NCBI RefSeq assembly: GCF_003732425.1
Contig: NZ_MOBX01000004.1
Coordinates: 1-64,000, forward strand
Source of the DNA: Pseudomonas fluorescens
GTDB lineage: Bacteria > Pseudomonadota > Gammaproteobacteria > Pseudomonadales > Pseudomonadaceae
DNA: 64,000 nt
Direction: 5' to 3'
The position numbers and the translations under genes are program-made. The notes under the pieces are model-generated. The model saw nothing but the letters and a program-made list of their open reading frames with translations, was not told the origin of the DNA and searched no databases. This document shows, one piece after another, positions 44,533-58,719 of this stretch (position 1 is the stretch's first letter; each line of letters opens with the position of its first letter).

Positions 44533-45875
44533 GCCAGTTCCTCCACGGCGCGGACGAACTGGTGACCACGGTCTTCGTAATTCTTGAACATGTCGAAACT
44601 GGCGCAGGCCGGCGACAGTAGCACCACGTCACCCGGTTGGGCGGCGGCGCGGCATTGCGCAACGGCGTCGACCAGCGAGGTCGCGCGAATCAGCGGCACG
44701 GCATCGCCGATGGCCGCCCCGATCTTGTCGGAGTCGCGGCCCATCAGGATCACGGCGCGGCAGTTGGCCGCCACCGGATCACGCAGATCGTTGAATTCAG
44801 CACCCTTGCCATCACCACCGGCGATCAGAATGACCTTGCCGTCGATGTCCGCGCCCAGGCCTTCGATGGCCGCCAGTGCGGCGCCAACGTTGGTCGCTTT
44901 GGAATCGTTGTAGTAAGCGACGCCGTCCAGATCACGCACCCACTGGCAGCGATGCTCGAGACCGGCGAACGTGCGCAGGGCCGACAGCATCGCATCAAAC
45001 GGCAGGCCGACCGCATGGCCGAGCGCCAGTGCCGCGAGGGCATTGGACTGGTTGTGGGCGCCACGAATCTTCAATTCGCGCACCGGCATCAGGTTCTGGA
45101 ATTCGAAGGCCAGATACTTCTCGCCCTCCTCTTCGCGGATACCGAACGCCTTGAAATCCGGTTTGGTCAGGCCGAAGGTCCAGCATGGCTGGCCCTCGCC
45201 CATCAGCGGACGGGTCAGCGCGTCCTGACGGTTGACCACGAACTGTTTCGCACCACGAAAGATCCGGTGCTTGGCCAGGTGGTAAGCCGGCAGACCGCTG
45301 TAGCGATCCATGTGGTCTTCGCTGATGTTCAGCACGGTGGCCACTTCAGCGTTGAGCTGGTCGGTGGTTTCCAGCTGGAAACTCGACAGTTCCATCACGT
45401 ACAGCTCGACGTCATCACCGAGCAGGTCCAGCGCCGGGGTGCCGAGGTTACCGCCCACTGCAACACGCTTGCCGGCCGCAGCCGCCATCTCGCCGACCAG
45501 GGTGGTCACGGTGCTTTTCGCGTTGGAACCGCTGATGGCCACAATCGGCGCCTTCGCGTTACGCGCGAACAGCTCGATGTCGCCGGACAGTTTCACGCCA
45601 CGGGCGGCGGCGGCTTGCAGGGCCGGGGTCGCCAGCGCCAGGCCGGGGCTCACGTAGAGCTCGTCGGCACGGCACAGGAATTCGACGTCCAGCTCGCCAC
45701 AACGCACTTCCACGTGCGGATAGTCACGCTTGAGCGTGGCCAGTTCCGGTGGATTTTCCCGCGTGTCCGCCACGGCAAACGACGTGCCCCGGTTCGCCAG
45801 GAAGCGAACCAGGGACATGCCGCTCTTGCCGAGGCCGACAACGATGCGGAAGTGGTCAGAAGCGATCAGAGACAC
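44529..45875 (-). CDS. murD: UDP-MurNAc-L-alanine--D-glutamate ligase
   Basis: A 448-aa Mur ligase. It shows IVVGLGKSGMSLVRFL at the N-terminus, a P-loop ISGSNAKSTVTTLVGEM (about 115-131), NISEDHMDRYSGL and the C-terminal LLSPACASFDMFKNYEDRGHQF motif. It begins with GTG at 45875. It adds D-Glu to UDP-MurNAc-L-Ala. Note the SNAKST loop in place of the more usual TNGKST; a variant often seen in pseudomonads as far as I recall. Five bases separate it from mraY. Confidence 0.97.
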   Translation of the reverse strand: MSLIASDHFRIVVGLGKSGMSLVRFLANRGTSFAVADTRENPPELATLKRDYPHVEVRCGELDVEFLCRADELYVSPGLALATPALQAAAARGVKLSGDIELFARNAKAPIVAISGSNAKSTVTTLVGEMAAAAGKRVAVGGNLGTPALDLLGDDVELYVMELSSFQLETTDQLNAEVATVLNISEDHMDRYSGLPAYHLAKHRIFRGAKQFVVNRQDALTRPLMGEGQPCWTFGLTKPDFKAFGIREEEGEKYLAFEFQNLMPVRELKIRGAHNQSNALAALALGHAVGLPFDAMLSALRTFAGLEHRCQWVRDLDGVAYYNDSKATNVGAALAAIEGLGADIDGKVILIAGGDGKGAEFNDLRDPVAANCRAVILMGRDSDKIGAAIGDAVPLIRATSLVDAVAQCRAAAQPGDVVLLSPACASFDMFKNYEDRGHQFVRAVEELA

Positions 45876-45880
45876 TCGTT

Positions 45881-46963
45881 CTACCTCAGCTTCAGGGTGG
45901 CAAGGCCGATCAGCACGAGAATCACGGTGATGATCCAGAAACGGACGATCACGCGCGGCTCGGGCCAGCCCTTGAGTTCAAAATGGTGGTGGATCGGCGC
46001 CATGCGGAACACACGGCGACCGGTCAGCTTAAAGGACGCAACCTGAATGACGACTGACAGGGTTTCCATCACGAACACGCCGCCCATGATGAACAGGACG
46101 ATTTCCTGACGGACGATCACAGCGATGGTGCCCAGTGCCGCGCCGAGTGCCAGCGCACCGACGTCGCCCATGAACACTTGCGCCGGATAGGTGTTGAACC
46201 AGAGGAAGCCCAGACCGGCACCGATCAGCGCGCCGCAGAACACGATCAGCTCGCCCGCGCCCGGCACATAAGGAATCAGCAGGTATTCGGCGAATTTCAC
46301 GTTACCCGACAGGTAGCAGAAAATCCCCAGACCGCCGCCGACCATCACGGTTGGCATGATCGCCAGACCGTCGAGGCCGTCAGTCAGGTTGACCGCGTTG
46401 CTCGAACCGACAATCACGAAGTAGGTCAGCACGATGAAACCTGCGCCCAGCGGAATGCTGTAATCCTTGAGCATTGGCAAAATCAGCGTGGTTTCCACCG
46501 GGGTGGAAGCCGTCATATAAAGGAAGATCGCCGCGCCGAGGCCGAACACCGATTGCCAGAAATACTTCCAGCGGCTTGGCAAGCCACGGGAGTTCTTCTC
46601 GATGACTTTACGGTAATCGTCGACCCAACCGATGGCGCCGAACAGCAGAGTCACCAGCAACACCACCCAGACGTACCGGTTACTCAGGTCAGCCCAGAGC
46701 AAAGTGCTGACGCCAATCGAAGACAGAATCAGTGCGCCACCCATGGTCGGTGTTCCCGACTTGGACAAGTGCGATTGCGGGCCGTCGTTACGAACGGACT
46801 GACCGATCTGACGGTTCTGCAGGGTGCGGATCATCCACGGGCCATAGCACAGCGACAAAACCAGCGCGGTCAGTACACCGAGAATCCCGCGCAGGGTCAG
46901 GTACTGAAAGACCGCGAAGCCTTTGTAGAACTGTTGCAGATACTCCGCTAGCAGCAGCAGCAT
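45881..46963 (-). CDS. mraY: Phospho-N-acetylmuramoyl-pentapeptide transferase
   Basis: A 360-aa polyprenyl-phosphate transferase with ten membrane segments. Catalytic motifs: GTPTMGG (about 74-80), GWVDDYRKV with the Asp-Asp pair, [10 protein letters not shown] with the nucleophile region, and [15 protein letters not shown] near the C-terminus. It makes lipid I. The ATG at 46963 overlaps the murF stop by one base (TAATG). Confidence 0.98.
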   Translation of the reverse strand: MLLLLAEYLQQFYKGFAVFQYLTLRGILGVLTALVLSLCYGPWMIRTLQNRQIGQSVRNDGPQSHLSKSGTPTMGGALILSSIGVSTLLWADLSNRYVWVVLLVTLLFGAIGWVDDYRKVIEKNSRGLPSRWKYFWQSVFGLGAAIFLYMTASTPVETTLILPMLKDYSIPLGAGFIVLTYFVIVGSSNAVNLTDGLDGLAIMPTVMVGGGLGIFCYLSGNVKFAEYLLIPYVPGAGELIVFCGALIGAGLGFLWFNTYPAQVFMGDVGALALGAALGTIAVIVRQEIVLFIMGGVFVMETLSVVIQVASFKLTGRRVFRMAPIHHHFELKGWPEPRVIVRFWIITVILVLIGLATLKLR

Positions 46964-48330
46964 TAATGTTTCTCCAGACTGGACCCGCACAGAGCCGCAA
47001 CGATGTTTTCCATCGCTGCACTGCGCGAACCCTTGATCAAAATGGTGGTATTTGTGTCCTGCTCGGCGTCGAGGGCCTGAATCAGTTCGGCTTGGCTGCC
47101 GAAGTGATGCGCCTGTTCACCGAAAGCGTTTACGGCGTGAACCATGTTTGGCCCAACGGCATAAAGCGCGGAAACCTTGCCCCGGGCGTACTCGCCCACG
47201 TCGCGGTGCCCCTGCTCCGCCCAATCGCCCAACTCGCCGATATCTCCGAGCACCAGGACGGTGCGGCCGGAAAAGCCGGCGAGTATATCAACGGCCGCGC
47301 ACATCGAGGTGGGGTTTGCGTTGTAAGTGTCATCGATCACGCGCATACCGTTTTTCGCCAGTTGCGCGACGGTGCGACCCTTGACCGGTTGTACCGCGCC
47401 AAGCCCGGTAGCGATGCCGAACAGCGATACGCCCAACGCATGTGCAGCCGCCGCGGCGGCCATGGCATTGGCAACGTTGTGGGTGCCGAGCAGGTTCAGT
47501 TGAACCCGTTCGACACCTTCAGGTGTGTGCAGATTGAAGGCCGGGCAACCACGGGCATCGGTGCTCAAGTCGCTGGCGTAGAAATCCGCCTGAGTGTTGC
47601 TCAGGGCGAAGGTCAGCACTTTGCGAGCACCCGCGCGGGTCTTCCAGATACCGAAGGCCTTGTCATCGAGATTGAGCACGGCAACGCCATCCACCGCCAG
47701 CCCGTCGATGATTTCACCCTTGGCTTCGACGATTTTTTCCGGCCCGCCGAACTCACCGACGTGCGCGGTGCCGGCGTTGTTCAGGATTGCCACGTGCGGC
47801 TTGGTCAGGCCAACGGTGTAAGCAATTTCGCCGAGGCGCGAGGCACCCAGTTCGATCACCGCCGAAGTGTGCTCCGGGGCCAGTTCGAGCAGGGTCAGCG
47901 GCGCACCGAGGTCGTTGTTCAGGTTTCCGCGGGTGGCGAGTACCGGACCGCGCGTGCGCAGAATGCTCGCGAGCATTTCCTTGACCGTGGTCTTGCCGCT
48001 GGAACCGGTGATCGCTGCGACTGGCTGAGTGAACGCGGCACGGTTCAGAGCGCCCAACTGACCGAGGGCCTGACGGGTGTCTTTGACCAGCAGTTGCGGC
48101 AAGGTGCTGTCGGCGACTTCACGCTCGACCAGCGCAGCCACCGCGCCTTTGGCGGCGACGTCGTTCAAGTAGTCATGACCGTCGAAACGCGGGCCGGTCA
48201 GGGCAATAAACAATTGGCCGGGCTGGATCGCGCGACTGTCGATGCTGACGCCGTCGAAACTGGCATCACCAGAGATCAAGCGTGCATCGAGCGCGTTGGT
48301 CAGTTCGCTGAGCTTCAGGGCCTTAAGCAT
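46963..48330 (-). CDS. murF: UDP-MurNAc-tripeptide--D-Ala-D-Ala ligase
   Basis: A 455-aa Mur ligase. It shows a P-loop [19 protein letters not shown] (about 111), [13 protein letters not shown], and [17 protein letters not shown], typical of MurF. It adds the D-Ala-D-Ala dipeptide made by DdlB. It overlaps the murE end by 8 bases, so its translation is probably coupled to murE. Confidence 0.98.
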   Translation of the reverse strand: MLKALKLSELTNALDARLISGDASFDGVSIDSRAIQPGQLFIALTGPRFDGHDYLNDVAAKGAVAALVEREVADSTLPQLLVKDTRQALGQLGALNRAAFTQPVAAITGSSGKTTVKEMLASILRTRGPVLATRGNLNNDLGAPLTLLELAPEHTSAVIELGASRLGEIAYTVGLTKPHVAILNNAGTAHVGEFGGPEKIVEAKGEIIDGLAVDGVAVLNLDDKAFGIWKTRAGARKVLTFALSNTQADFYASDLSTDARGCPAFNLHTPEGVERVQLNLLGTHNVANAMAAAAAAHALGVSLFGIATGLGAVQPVKGRTVAQLAKNGMRVIDDTYNANPTSMCAAVDILAGFSGRTVLVLGDIGELGDWAEQGHRDVGEYARGKVSALYAVGPNMVHAVNAFGEQAHHFGSQAELIQALDAEQDTNTTILIKGSRSAAMENIVAALCGSSLEKH

Positions 48331-49785
48331 GGGCCACCTCCCAAGCGGTCAGGGCGTGATCGGCCTCGACCAGATCAGAGAAGGCATGACGCTCGCCGTT
48401 GATTTCCTGATAGTCCTCGTGACCTTTACCGGCCAGGACAATCACGTCATCCGCCGAAGCGCCGGCAATCAGTTGTGCAATCGCCTGACCACGGCCGGCG
48501 ACGAAGGTGACTTTATCCACAGCCGTGAAACCGGCGCGGATGTCGTCGAAAATCACTGCCGGGTCTTCGGTGCGCGGGTTGTCGTCGGTGACCAGCACCT
48601 GATCGGCCAGACGCTCGACCACTTCAGCCATCAACGGACGCTTGCCGCGATCACGGTCACCGCCGCAGCCGAACAGGCACAGCAATTGACCTTTGACGTG
48701 CGGGCGCAATGCGCTCAGCACTTTTTCCAGGGCATCCGGGGTGTGCGCGTAATCGACCACCACCAACGGCTGCGTGCCGCCCCCCAGACGCTGCATGCGA
48801 CCGGCCGGGCCTTCGAGTTTCGGCAGCACTTTGAGAATTTCGTCGAGCGCGTAATCCAGACCGAGCAAGGCGCCCACTGCCGCCAATACGTTGCTCAGGT
48901 TGAAACGGCCAAGCAGCGTGCTGCGCAGATGATGTTCGCCCTGCGGCGTGACCAGCGTGGCGCGCACGCCGTGGTCGTCGAACTGCGCTTCGCGGCAGAA
49001 CAGGTAAGCGCTGCTGTCGAGCAGGCTGTAGGTGATCAGGCGCGATTCACGTTTCTCAGCGGCCAGTTGCCGACCGAAATCGTCGTCGAGATTGACCACG
49101 CGGCACTTCAGGTCATTCCAGGCGAACAGCTTGGCCTTGGCCTCGGCGTACGCTTCCATGGTGCCGTGATAATCCAGGTGATCGCGAGACAGGTTGGTCA
49201 TCACCGCGACGTCGAACGCCAGCGCCGTGACCCGGCCCTGATCCAGGCCGTGAGACGAGACTTCCATGGCCACGGCTTTGGCGCCGGCCTTTTTCAGGTC
49301 GCCCAACGTCGCTTGCACGGCGATCGGGTTTGGCGTGGTGTGCAGACCGCTTTGCAGTGCGCCATAGAAGCCCGAACCCAGGGTCCCGACGATGCCGCAA
49401 TGCTGGCCGAGCAGATCCAGCGCCTGCGCAACCAATTGGGTCACGCTGGTCTTGCCGTTGGTGCCGGTCACGCCAATCAGGTTCAAGTGATGGCTTGGCT
49501 CACCGTAAAAACGCCCGGCGATGTCCGACAGCTGCGCTGCCAGGCCTTTGACCGGAATCAGCGGTACGTCAGTGATCGGCAGCACGGTCGCGCCTTCCAC
49601 TTCATACGCCACCGCTGCCGCGCCACGTTGCAGAGCATCGGCAATGTGCGCACGGCCATCGAATTTGCCGCCCGGCACGGCGAGGAACAAATCGCCCGCG
49701 CGAACGTTGCGGCTGTCCAGCGCCAATTCACGGATCAACAGATCGTGGCCGGCGTGGGGGAATATCTTGTTCAGACTTAATGACA

Positions 49786-49786
<1 letters not shown>
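48323..49786 (-). CDS. murE: UDP-MurNAc-dipeptide--meso-diaminopimelate ligase
   Basis: A 487-aa Mur ligase. It shows GVTGTNGKTSVTQLVAQ (P-loop, about 112-128), VVDYAHTPDALEKVL and the DNPRTEDP motif (about 407), which is diagnostic of enzymes adding meso-diaminopimelate rather than lysine. The start overlaps the ftsI stop by one base (TGATG). Confidence 0.98.
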
Positions 49787-51814
<2,028 letters not shown>

Positions 51815-51818
<4 letters not shown>

Positions 51819-52762
51819 CGCAACTTCTCCGCGACGCGCATGACGGCACTACGGGAACGTGGGTTGGCTTTGAGTTCGGCGTCGGAGGCCGTCTGCGCTT
51901 TGCCATGGACTTTGATTTTCGGTTCGAACGCCACGTGGCGCACCGGCAGGTTGCGCGGCAGGTTGTCGGCTTCGCCTTTCACCAGCTTGCGCATGAACAG
52001 TTTGACGATGCGGTCTTCCAGCGAGTGGAAGCTGATCACCACCAGACGGCCGCCAATTTCCAGTGCGTCCAGCGCGGCTTCAAGGCCGGCTTCCAGATCA
52101 CCCAGTTCGTTGTTGACGTGAATGCGCAAACCCTGGAATGCACGGGTGGCCGGGTTTTTGCCCTTTTCCCATGCCGGGTTGGCGACTTTCAACACTTCGG
52201 CGAGATCGGCGGTGCGCTCGAACGGCTTGATATCGCGACGCTCGACGACCGCGCGGGCCATACGACCGGAGAAACGTTCTTCGCCGTATTCCTTGAACAC
52301 CCGGGCGATTTCCTCAGCCGGCGCGGTGTTGACGAATTCGGCAGCGCTGATGCCACGGGACGGGTCCATGCGCATGTCGAGCGGGCCGTCGTTGAGGAAA
52401 CTGAAACCGCGCTCAGCGTCGTCGAGCTGCGGCGAAGAGACGCCGAGGTCGAGCAGGATGCCGCTGACCTTGCCGGCCAGACCTTGCTCGGCAACCACCG
52501 AACCGAGCTCGGCAAAGCTGCGCTGCACAACGACAAAGCGGCCGTCTTCGGCCGCTAGCGTTTGCCCGGTGGCAATCGCTTGTGGATCTTTGTCGAACCC
52601 GATGAGCCGCCCGTCCGTGCCGAGCTGGCTGAGGATCAACCGACTGTGTCCGCCGCGCCCGAACGTGCCGTCCAGATAGCAGCCATCAGGACGTACGGCG
52701 AGAGCCTCGACGGCTTCGTCAAGCAGTACGGTGATGTGGTTAAAGCCGCTATCAATAGTCAC
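51815..52762 (-). CDS. rsmH: 16S rRNA (cytosine-1402-N4) methyltransferase
   Basis: A 315-aa SAM-dependent methyltransferase, formerly MraW. Motifs: [17 protein letters not shown] (SAM site), [22 protein letters not shown] and the C-terminal [13 protein letters not shown]. It modifies C1402 in the ribosomal decoding centre; the same nucleotide is 2'-O-methylated by RsmI, encoded 1.3 kb away at 54044. The start is GTG in a GTGA overlap with the mraZ stop. Confidence 0.97.
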
Positions 52763-53214
52763 AGGATCAAATCACGCAGTTCATCAGGCATCGCGCCCGG
52801 TTGTTGAATAGCAGCAAGGTCAGCGGCAGATACCGCGTTCCATGCATCCTCGTCCCACAATTGGAACTTGTTCAGTTGGCCTACCAGCATCGCGCGCTTA
52901 TCCAATTTGGCGTACTCGCGCAGACGCGGTGGAACCAGAAAACGACCACTGCCATCGAGTTCAAGGTCGACGGCATTACCAATCAGCAAACGTTGCAAGC
53001 GACGGTTCTCTTCGCGAAGCGAAGGAAGCGCGCGCAACTTGGTTTCAATAATTTCCCACTCGTCGAGCGGATAGACACACAGACACGGATCAACGGCATC
53101 AATGGTCACGATCAATTGGCCGGAACTACGCGAATCGAGCTCGTCACGGTACCGGCTCGGCATGGCGAGACGGCCCTTTGCATCGAGACTGATAGCGTTA
53201 GCTCCGCGAAACAC
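52759..53214 (-). CDS. mraZ: MraZ, transcriptional regulator of the dcw cluster
   Basis: A 151-aa AbrB-like DNA-binding protein with the two characteristic D-x-x-x-R motifs, [16 protein letters not shown] (about 10-25) and [16 protein letters not shown] (about 85-100). It is the first gene of the cluster and begins with GTG. MraZ rings bind spaced repeats in their own promoter and repress it; such repeats are seen at 53257-53282. Confidence 0.97.
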   Translation of the reverse strand: MFRGANAISLDAKGRLAMPSRYRDELDSRSSGQLIVTIDAVDPCLCVYPLDEWEIIETKLRALPSLREENRRLQRLLIGNAVDLELDGSGRFLVPPRLREYAKLDKRAMLVGQLNKFQLWDEDAWNAVSAADLAAIQQPGAMPDELRDLIL

Positions 53215-53256
53215 GGTTGCGTTTCTCCAATTTTTATCGTTTTGAGCTCAAAAAAC

Positions 53257-53282
53257 CCACTTCATGCCACTTTCCGCCACTT
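53257..53282 (-). promoter_or_regulatory. MraZ operator: three AAGTGG boxes with 10-bp period
   Basis: On the minus strand AAGTGG occurs at 53282-53277, 53272-53267 and 53262-53257, exactly one helical turn apart. The last is AAGTGGG. MraZ in other bacteria binds TGGG-type boxes with the same period (established). The boxes start right after the -10 element, covering the expected transcription start. Confidence 0.75.
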
Positions 53283-53288
53283 GCGCAC

Positions 53289-53318
53289 ACTATAGGAATG
53301 CGCCCACCACACCGTCAA
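53289..53318 (-). promoter_or_regulatory. Sigma70 promoter of the dcw cluster (mraZ promoter)
   Basis: Minus strand TTGACG (53318 to 53313), 18-bp spacer, TATAGT (53294 to 53289). The leader to the mraZ GTG is about 70 bases and contains the MraZ boxes. GGAG lies 10 bases before the GTG. Confidence 0.75.
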
Positions 53319-53617
53319 GGCGCGGATTAAAGGAAAACCCTTACAGAACGGAGATTTAGGAGCATAAAAGGAGGTGTAACGACAATCTGGCGCAGACTTT
53401 CGACCCATAACTTGATGCAGCACTGATAGCTGCGCTCGAAAGTTAAAGTGATTTGTTAAGAGTAAGATTTTTTCGGTATTACAAAAGCGCTTCTGCTGTT
53501 GATTGAAGCAAGGTGGGAAATGGCTATTACTGCGTTTGCCGCTGCCGAACTTTCAGAGCAGGCCTGCTGATATTACACAGCCCTGTTGCCAATGATTCAA
53601 GCAGGGAAAGAAAAAGG
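53319..53617. other. Intergenic region between mraZ promoter and rnpB 3' end
   Basis: No protein frame is convincing here. The sequence is more AT-rich than its surroundings. It holds the far upstream part of the dcw promoter and the 3' flank of rnpB, where CCCTG...CAGGG arms (about 53581-53606) could form a weak hairpin. Confidence 0.4.
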
Positions 53618-53970
53618 TGGAGAGTCGATCTGTAAGCCGGGTTCTGTCTTGAACAGTCATTCGTCTACGATGGCCATCACTGGACATCTTTAGCAACCTA
53701 CCCGGTCCCAGCGCGGGCCACGCCTTGGGACCCTATTTGGTCTTGCTCCAAGTGGGGTTTACCTAGCCACGAACTGTTGCCAGACGTGCGGTGCGCTCTT
53801 ACCGCACCTTTTCACCCTTACCGGCGCCGAAGCGCTTAGGCGGTTATTTTCTGTGGCACTTTCCGTAGGCTCACGCCTCCCAGGCATTACCTGGCACTTC
53901 GCCCTATGGAGCCCGGACTTTCCTCCCCCCCCTAATTTTCATAGAGGGCAGCGACTGTCCGATCGACTCT
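53618..53970 (-). ncRNA. rnpB: RNase P RNA (class A)
   Basis: Read on the minus strand, the RNA starts AGAGTCGATC at 53970. It contains the invariant GAGGAAAGTCCGGGCTCC region (CR I) about 40-60 nt in, then GGCGAAGTGCCAGGTAATGCCTGGG. Near the 3' end it has the conserved ACAGAACCCGGCTTACAGATC (CR V, given here split: ACAGAACC, then CGGCTTACAG). The terminal sequences GAGTCGATC and GATCGACTCTCC are complementary and close the molecule as helix P1. Length is about 353 nt, normal for type A. It is the catalytic part of the tRNA 5'-processing enzyme. Confidence 0.96.
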
Positions 53971-53980
53971 CCGCCGCGCA

Positions 53981-54008
53981 GGTTAACGGCAGAGCGCCTG
54001 AAGAACAA
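53981..54008 (-). promoter_or_regulatory. Candidate rnpB promoter
   Basis: Minus strand TTGTTC (54008 to 54003), 16-bp spacer, TTAACC (53986 to 53981), then a GC-rich stretch before the expected RNA 5' end at 53970. The -10 match is moderate. Confidence 0.45.
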
Positions 54009-54043
54009 GCGCTAAAAGCCTCAAGACCGTTATGGGCGACGGC

Positions 54044-54916
54044 TTACACGCCTTTCTGTTTCTCCAGCGCGACCTGATACAGCACGTTTTTGCGCTCGCC
54101 GGTAATTTGCGCGGCCAACGCGGCGGCTCGCTTGAGCGGCATCTCCTCGAGCAGCAGATCAAGGATACGCATGGCTTCGCTGCTGACGGCGTCTTCGGAG
54201 TCCGGCGCGGTCCAGCCAGCCACCAGTACTACGCATTCGCCGCGCTGCTGATTACTGTCGGATTCGACGAACGCGCGCAACTCGGCCAGCGGCAGCCCCT
54301 TGAGCGTTTCAAAGGTTTTGGTGATTTCGCGGGCGAGCAATGCCTGACGCTCACCGCCAAACACAGCTTCCATATCCTGCAGACATTCAAGGATGCGGTG
54401 CGGGGCTTCATAGAAAATCAACGTACGCGGCTCTTCCTTAACCGCTTCCAGGCGCGCCTTGCGCCCGACCGATTTGGCCGGCAGAAAACCTTCGAAGATG
54501 AACCGGTCAGACGGCAGACCGGCCGCCGACAACGCGGCGATAAGCGCACAGGCACCCGGCACCGGCACCACATTGATTCCAGCCGCGCGAGCCTGGCGCA
54601 CCAGGTGATAACCCGGATCGGAAATCAGCGGCGTACCGGCATCTGAAATCAGCGCGACGTTATCGCCGGCCAGCAAGCGGGTGATAAAGCGGCTACCTTC
54701 ATCTCTTTCATTGTGTTCGTGACACGCGGCCAACGGCGTGCCAATGCCGAAGTGCTGCATCAGGCGCGCCGAATGACGGGTGTCTTCGGCAGCGATCAAG
54801 GCCACTTCGCGGAGGATCTTCAGGGCCCGGGCGCTGATGTCGTCCAGGTTGCCGATGGGCGTCGCCACCACATAAAGCGAGCCAGCAGCGGAATTCAGGG
54901 AACCTGGAGCAGTCAA
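54044..54916 (-). CDS. rsmI: 16S rRNA (cytidine-1402-2'-O) methyltransferase
   Basis: A tetrapyrrole-methylase-fold enzyme with YVVATPIGNLDDISARAL, AAEDTRHSARLM and the hallmark LISDAGTPLISDPGYHLV. It methylates the 2'-O of C1402, the same nucleotide modified by RsmH. I place the start at TTG 54916, since GAGGTG lies five bases upstream and the product then begins TAPGSLNSAAG. ATG 54949 and GTG 54925 are in frame upstream. It is divergent from lpoA, and its 3' end lies near the rnpB promoter. Confidence 0.93.
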   Translation of the reverse strand: MTAPGSLNSAAGSLYVVATPIGNLDDISARALKILREVALIAAEDTRHSARLMQHFGIGTPLAACHEHNERDEGSRFITRLLAGDNVALISDAGTPLISDPGYHLVRQARAAGINVVPVPGACALIAALSAAGLPSDRFIFEGFLPAKSVGRKARLEAVKEEPRTLIFYEAPHRILECLQDMEAVFGGERQALLAREITKTFETLKGLPLAELRAFVESDSNQQRGECVVLVAGWTAPDSEDAVSSEAMRILDLLLEEMPLKRAAALAAQITGERKNVLYQVALEKQKGV

Positions 54917-55084
54917 AGCGCACACCTCGTGATCGGTAAAAGCCGCCATTGTAGCGCGACACGAGGCTTGCGACGCGCCTCGACCCACCATGGTTTTGCA
55001 CGCAGTTGTGCGCCGCCGCAACATTTACTCCAGCTAAATTGTCCGTTTCACGCCACTAACATCGCGCCCCGGCCAGTGCTTGGG

Positions 55085-55090
55085 TACAAT
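55085..55090 (+). promoter_or_regulatory. Possible -10 element of the lpoA operon
   Basis: TACAAT lies about 37 bases before the lpoA ATG. No good -35 element is visible at the usual distance, so this is tentative. Confidence 0.35.
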
Positions 55091-55126
55091 TCGACGCTAA
55101 TTTGATCGAGTATCAGGAACACTTAC

Positions 55127-56937
55127 ATGATCGCTTGCCTGCGGCTGTTCACTGCCCTCTGCCTCGCTGCCCTGTTGGCGGCTTGCGCCAGCTCCCCTTC
55201 CTCCAGCCTTGGCGAACTTCCACGGACTCCGGATGCCAGCATCGAGCAACTGCTCGAACAGGCTAGCCAGGCGAAAACCCCGGAAAAAGCTGCCCTGTTG
55301 CGCCTGAGCGCTGCAGACCTGGCTTATCGCCAAGGCAATGCCGGACAGTCCGCGCAAATCCTGCAACAAGTGCCGATGGAGCAACTCAAGCCCGGCCAGC
55401 AGATTTTTGCCAGCACGCTGAATGCCGAACTGGCCATGACCCGCAATCAGCCGAAAGCTGCGCTGACGGCCCTGAGCCATCCAAGCCTGCAACACTTGGG
55501 CGAGATGCCTGAAGAGCAGCAAGTGCGCACCGGCACCGTCCACGCCCGCGCCCTTGAAGCCGATGGCCAGACACTGGCCGCCGCCCGCGAGCGCGTGTTC
55601 ATTGCGCCGATGTTGCAAGGCGAAGCCGCGAGCAAGAACCACGAGGCGATCTGGACCCTGATCGGTTCGCTACCAACCGATCAACTGCAACCGAACAACA
55701 CCGACGATCTCGGCGGCTGGATGGGCCTGGCCATGGCGGTGAAGTCCGCCGGCACCCTGGAACAGCAGCAAGCCGCGATCGACACCTGGCGCGCGCAGAA
55801 TCCAAAACACCCGGCCGCAATCAACCTGCCGCTGCCGTTGACCAAACTCAAGGAACTGGCCAGCCAGCCCCTGAGCAAGATCGCCCTGCTGCTGCCACAG
55901 GACGGCCAACTGGCCGCCGTTGGCAAGGCACTGCGTGAAGGCTTCATGGCTGCGCACTACCAGGCTCAACAGGCCGGGCAGAAGCCACCAGCGATCGAGT
56001 TCTACGACAGTTCCAAGCTGACTTCGATGGACGAGTTCTACCGCAAGGCTCAGGCTGACGGCGTACAACTGGTCGTCGGCCCGCTGGAAAAACCGCTGGT
56101 CAAACAACTGAGCACCCGTCCGCAACTGCCGATCACCACTCTCGCGCTGAACTACAGCGAAGGCGATCAAGGTCCGGCGCAGCTGTTCCAGTTCGGTCTG
56201 GCTGCTGAAGACGAAGCCCGCGAAGTCTCGCGCCGTGCCCGCGCCGATGGCCTGCACCGCGCCGCGATCATGGTGCCGAAAGGCGAATGGGGCGACCGCG
56301 TACTGCGTGCGTTCAGCCAGGACTGGCAGGCGAACGGTGGCAGCATCGTCGCGACCGAACGCGTTGATCAGCCAGTGCAACTGGCCCAGCAGATCGCCGA
56401 CATGTTCCAACTGCGTCAAAGCGAAGCCCGCGCCAAGAGCCTGCAGAATGCCGCCGGCACCAACGTCGCCGCGCAGCCTTCGCGTCGTCAGGACATCGAA
56501 TTCATCTTCCTCGCCGCCACACCGCAACAGGCGCAGCAGATCAAGCCGACCCTGAACTTCCAGTACGCAGGCGACGTTCCGGTTTACGCGACCTCGCACG
56601 TTTACAGCGCCAGTGGCGACGTCAACCAGTACAACGACATGAACGGCATTCGCTTCTGCGAGACCCCGTGGTTGCTGGACACCAGCGACCCACTGCGTCA
56701 GCAAGTGGTTGCGCAGTGGCCGCAAGCTTCCGGCAGCCTCGGACGCCTGTACGCGATGGGCGTGGATGCCTATCGTCTGGCACCGCGCCTGGGTCAACTC
56801 AAGGCCTTGCCGGACAGCCGCATCGACGGTGAGTCGGGCAGCCTCGGCATGACCCAGACCCAACGCGTTGTGCGTCAGTTGCCTTGGGCGCAGTTCGTCA
56901 GCGGCCAGGTTCAACGCCTGCCGGACACCCCGCGCTA

Positions 56938-56938
<1 letters not shown>
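55127..56938 (+). CDS. lpoA: Penicillin-binding protein activator LpoA (lipoprotein)
   Basis: A 603-aa outer-membrane lipoprotein. The signal ends in LLAAC (lipidated Cys about 20). A helical TPR-like N-terminal domain (about 25-240) is rich in Ala/Gln/Leu. The C-terminal domain of periplasmic-binding-protein fold (about 250-590) begins KIALLLPQDGQLAAVGKALREGF. In E. coli LpoA stimulates PBP1A from the outer membrane; activity in Pseudomonas, where LpoP also exists, is inferred. AGGA precedes the ATG. The yraN start overlaps its stop by one base. Confidence 0.9.
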
Positions 56939-58573
<1,635 letters not shown>

Positions 58574-58584
58574 TACACGATCTC

Positions 58585-58672
58585 TGTAGGAGCTGCCGAA
58601 GGCTGCGATCCTTTGATCTTGCTTTTAAAAGATCAGGATCAAAAGATCGCAGCCTTCGGCAGCTCCTACAGT
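58585..58672. repeat. Inverted repeat, GCTGCCGAAGGCTGCGATC family, second copy
   Basis: CTGTAGGAGCTGCCGAAGGC and TGCGATCCTTTGATC are matched by GATCAAAAGATCGCAGCCTT and CGGCAGCTCCTACAG. The whole 88 bases can fold into one hairpin. It shares its arms almost exactly with 21388-21463. Confidence 0.88.
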
Positions 58673-58685
58673 TTTGCAACGCACA

Positions 58686-58719
58686 GAAAAAAGGCGATCC
58701 ATCCGGATCGCCTTTTTTA
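58686..58719 (-). terminator. Intrinsic terminator after sspB (bidirectional)
   Basis: AAAAAAGGCGATCC-AT-CCGGATCGCCTTTTTT is a stem of about 9 bp with A and T runs on both sides. It lies just past the sspB stop on the minus strand and also ends the dolP unit from the other side. Confidence 0.9.

Noticed and set aside
53853..54077. A 74-codon plus-strand frame
   Set aside because: It lies almost wholly inside the rnpB gene on the opposite strand and has no support as protein.
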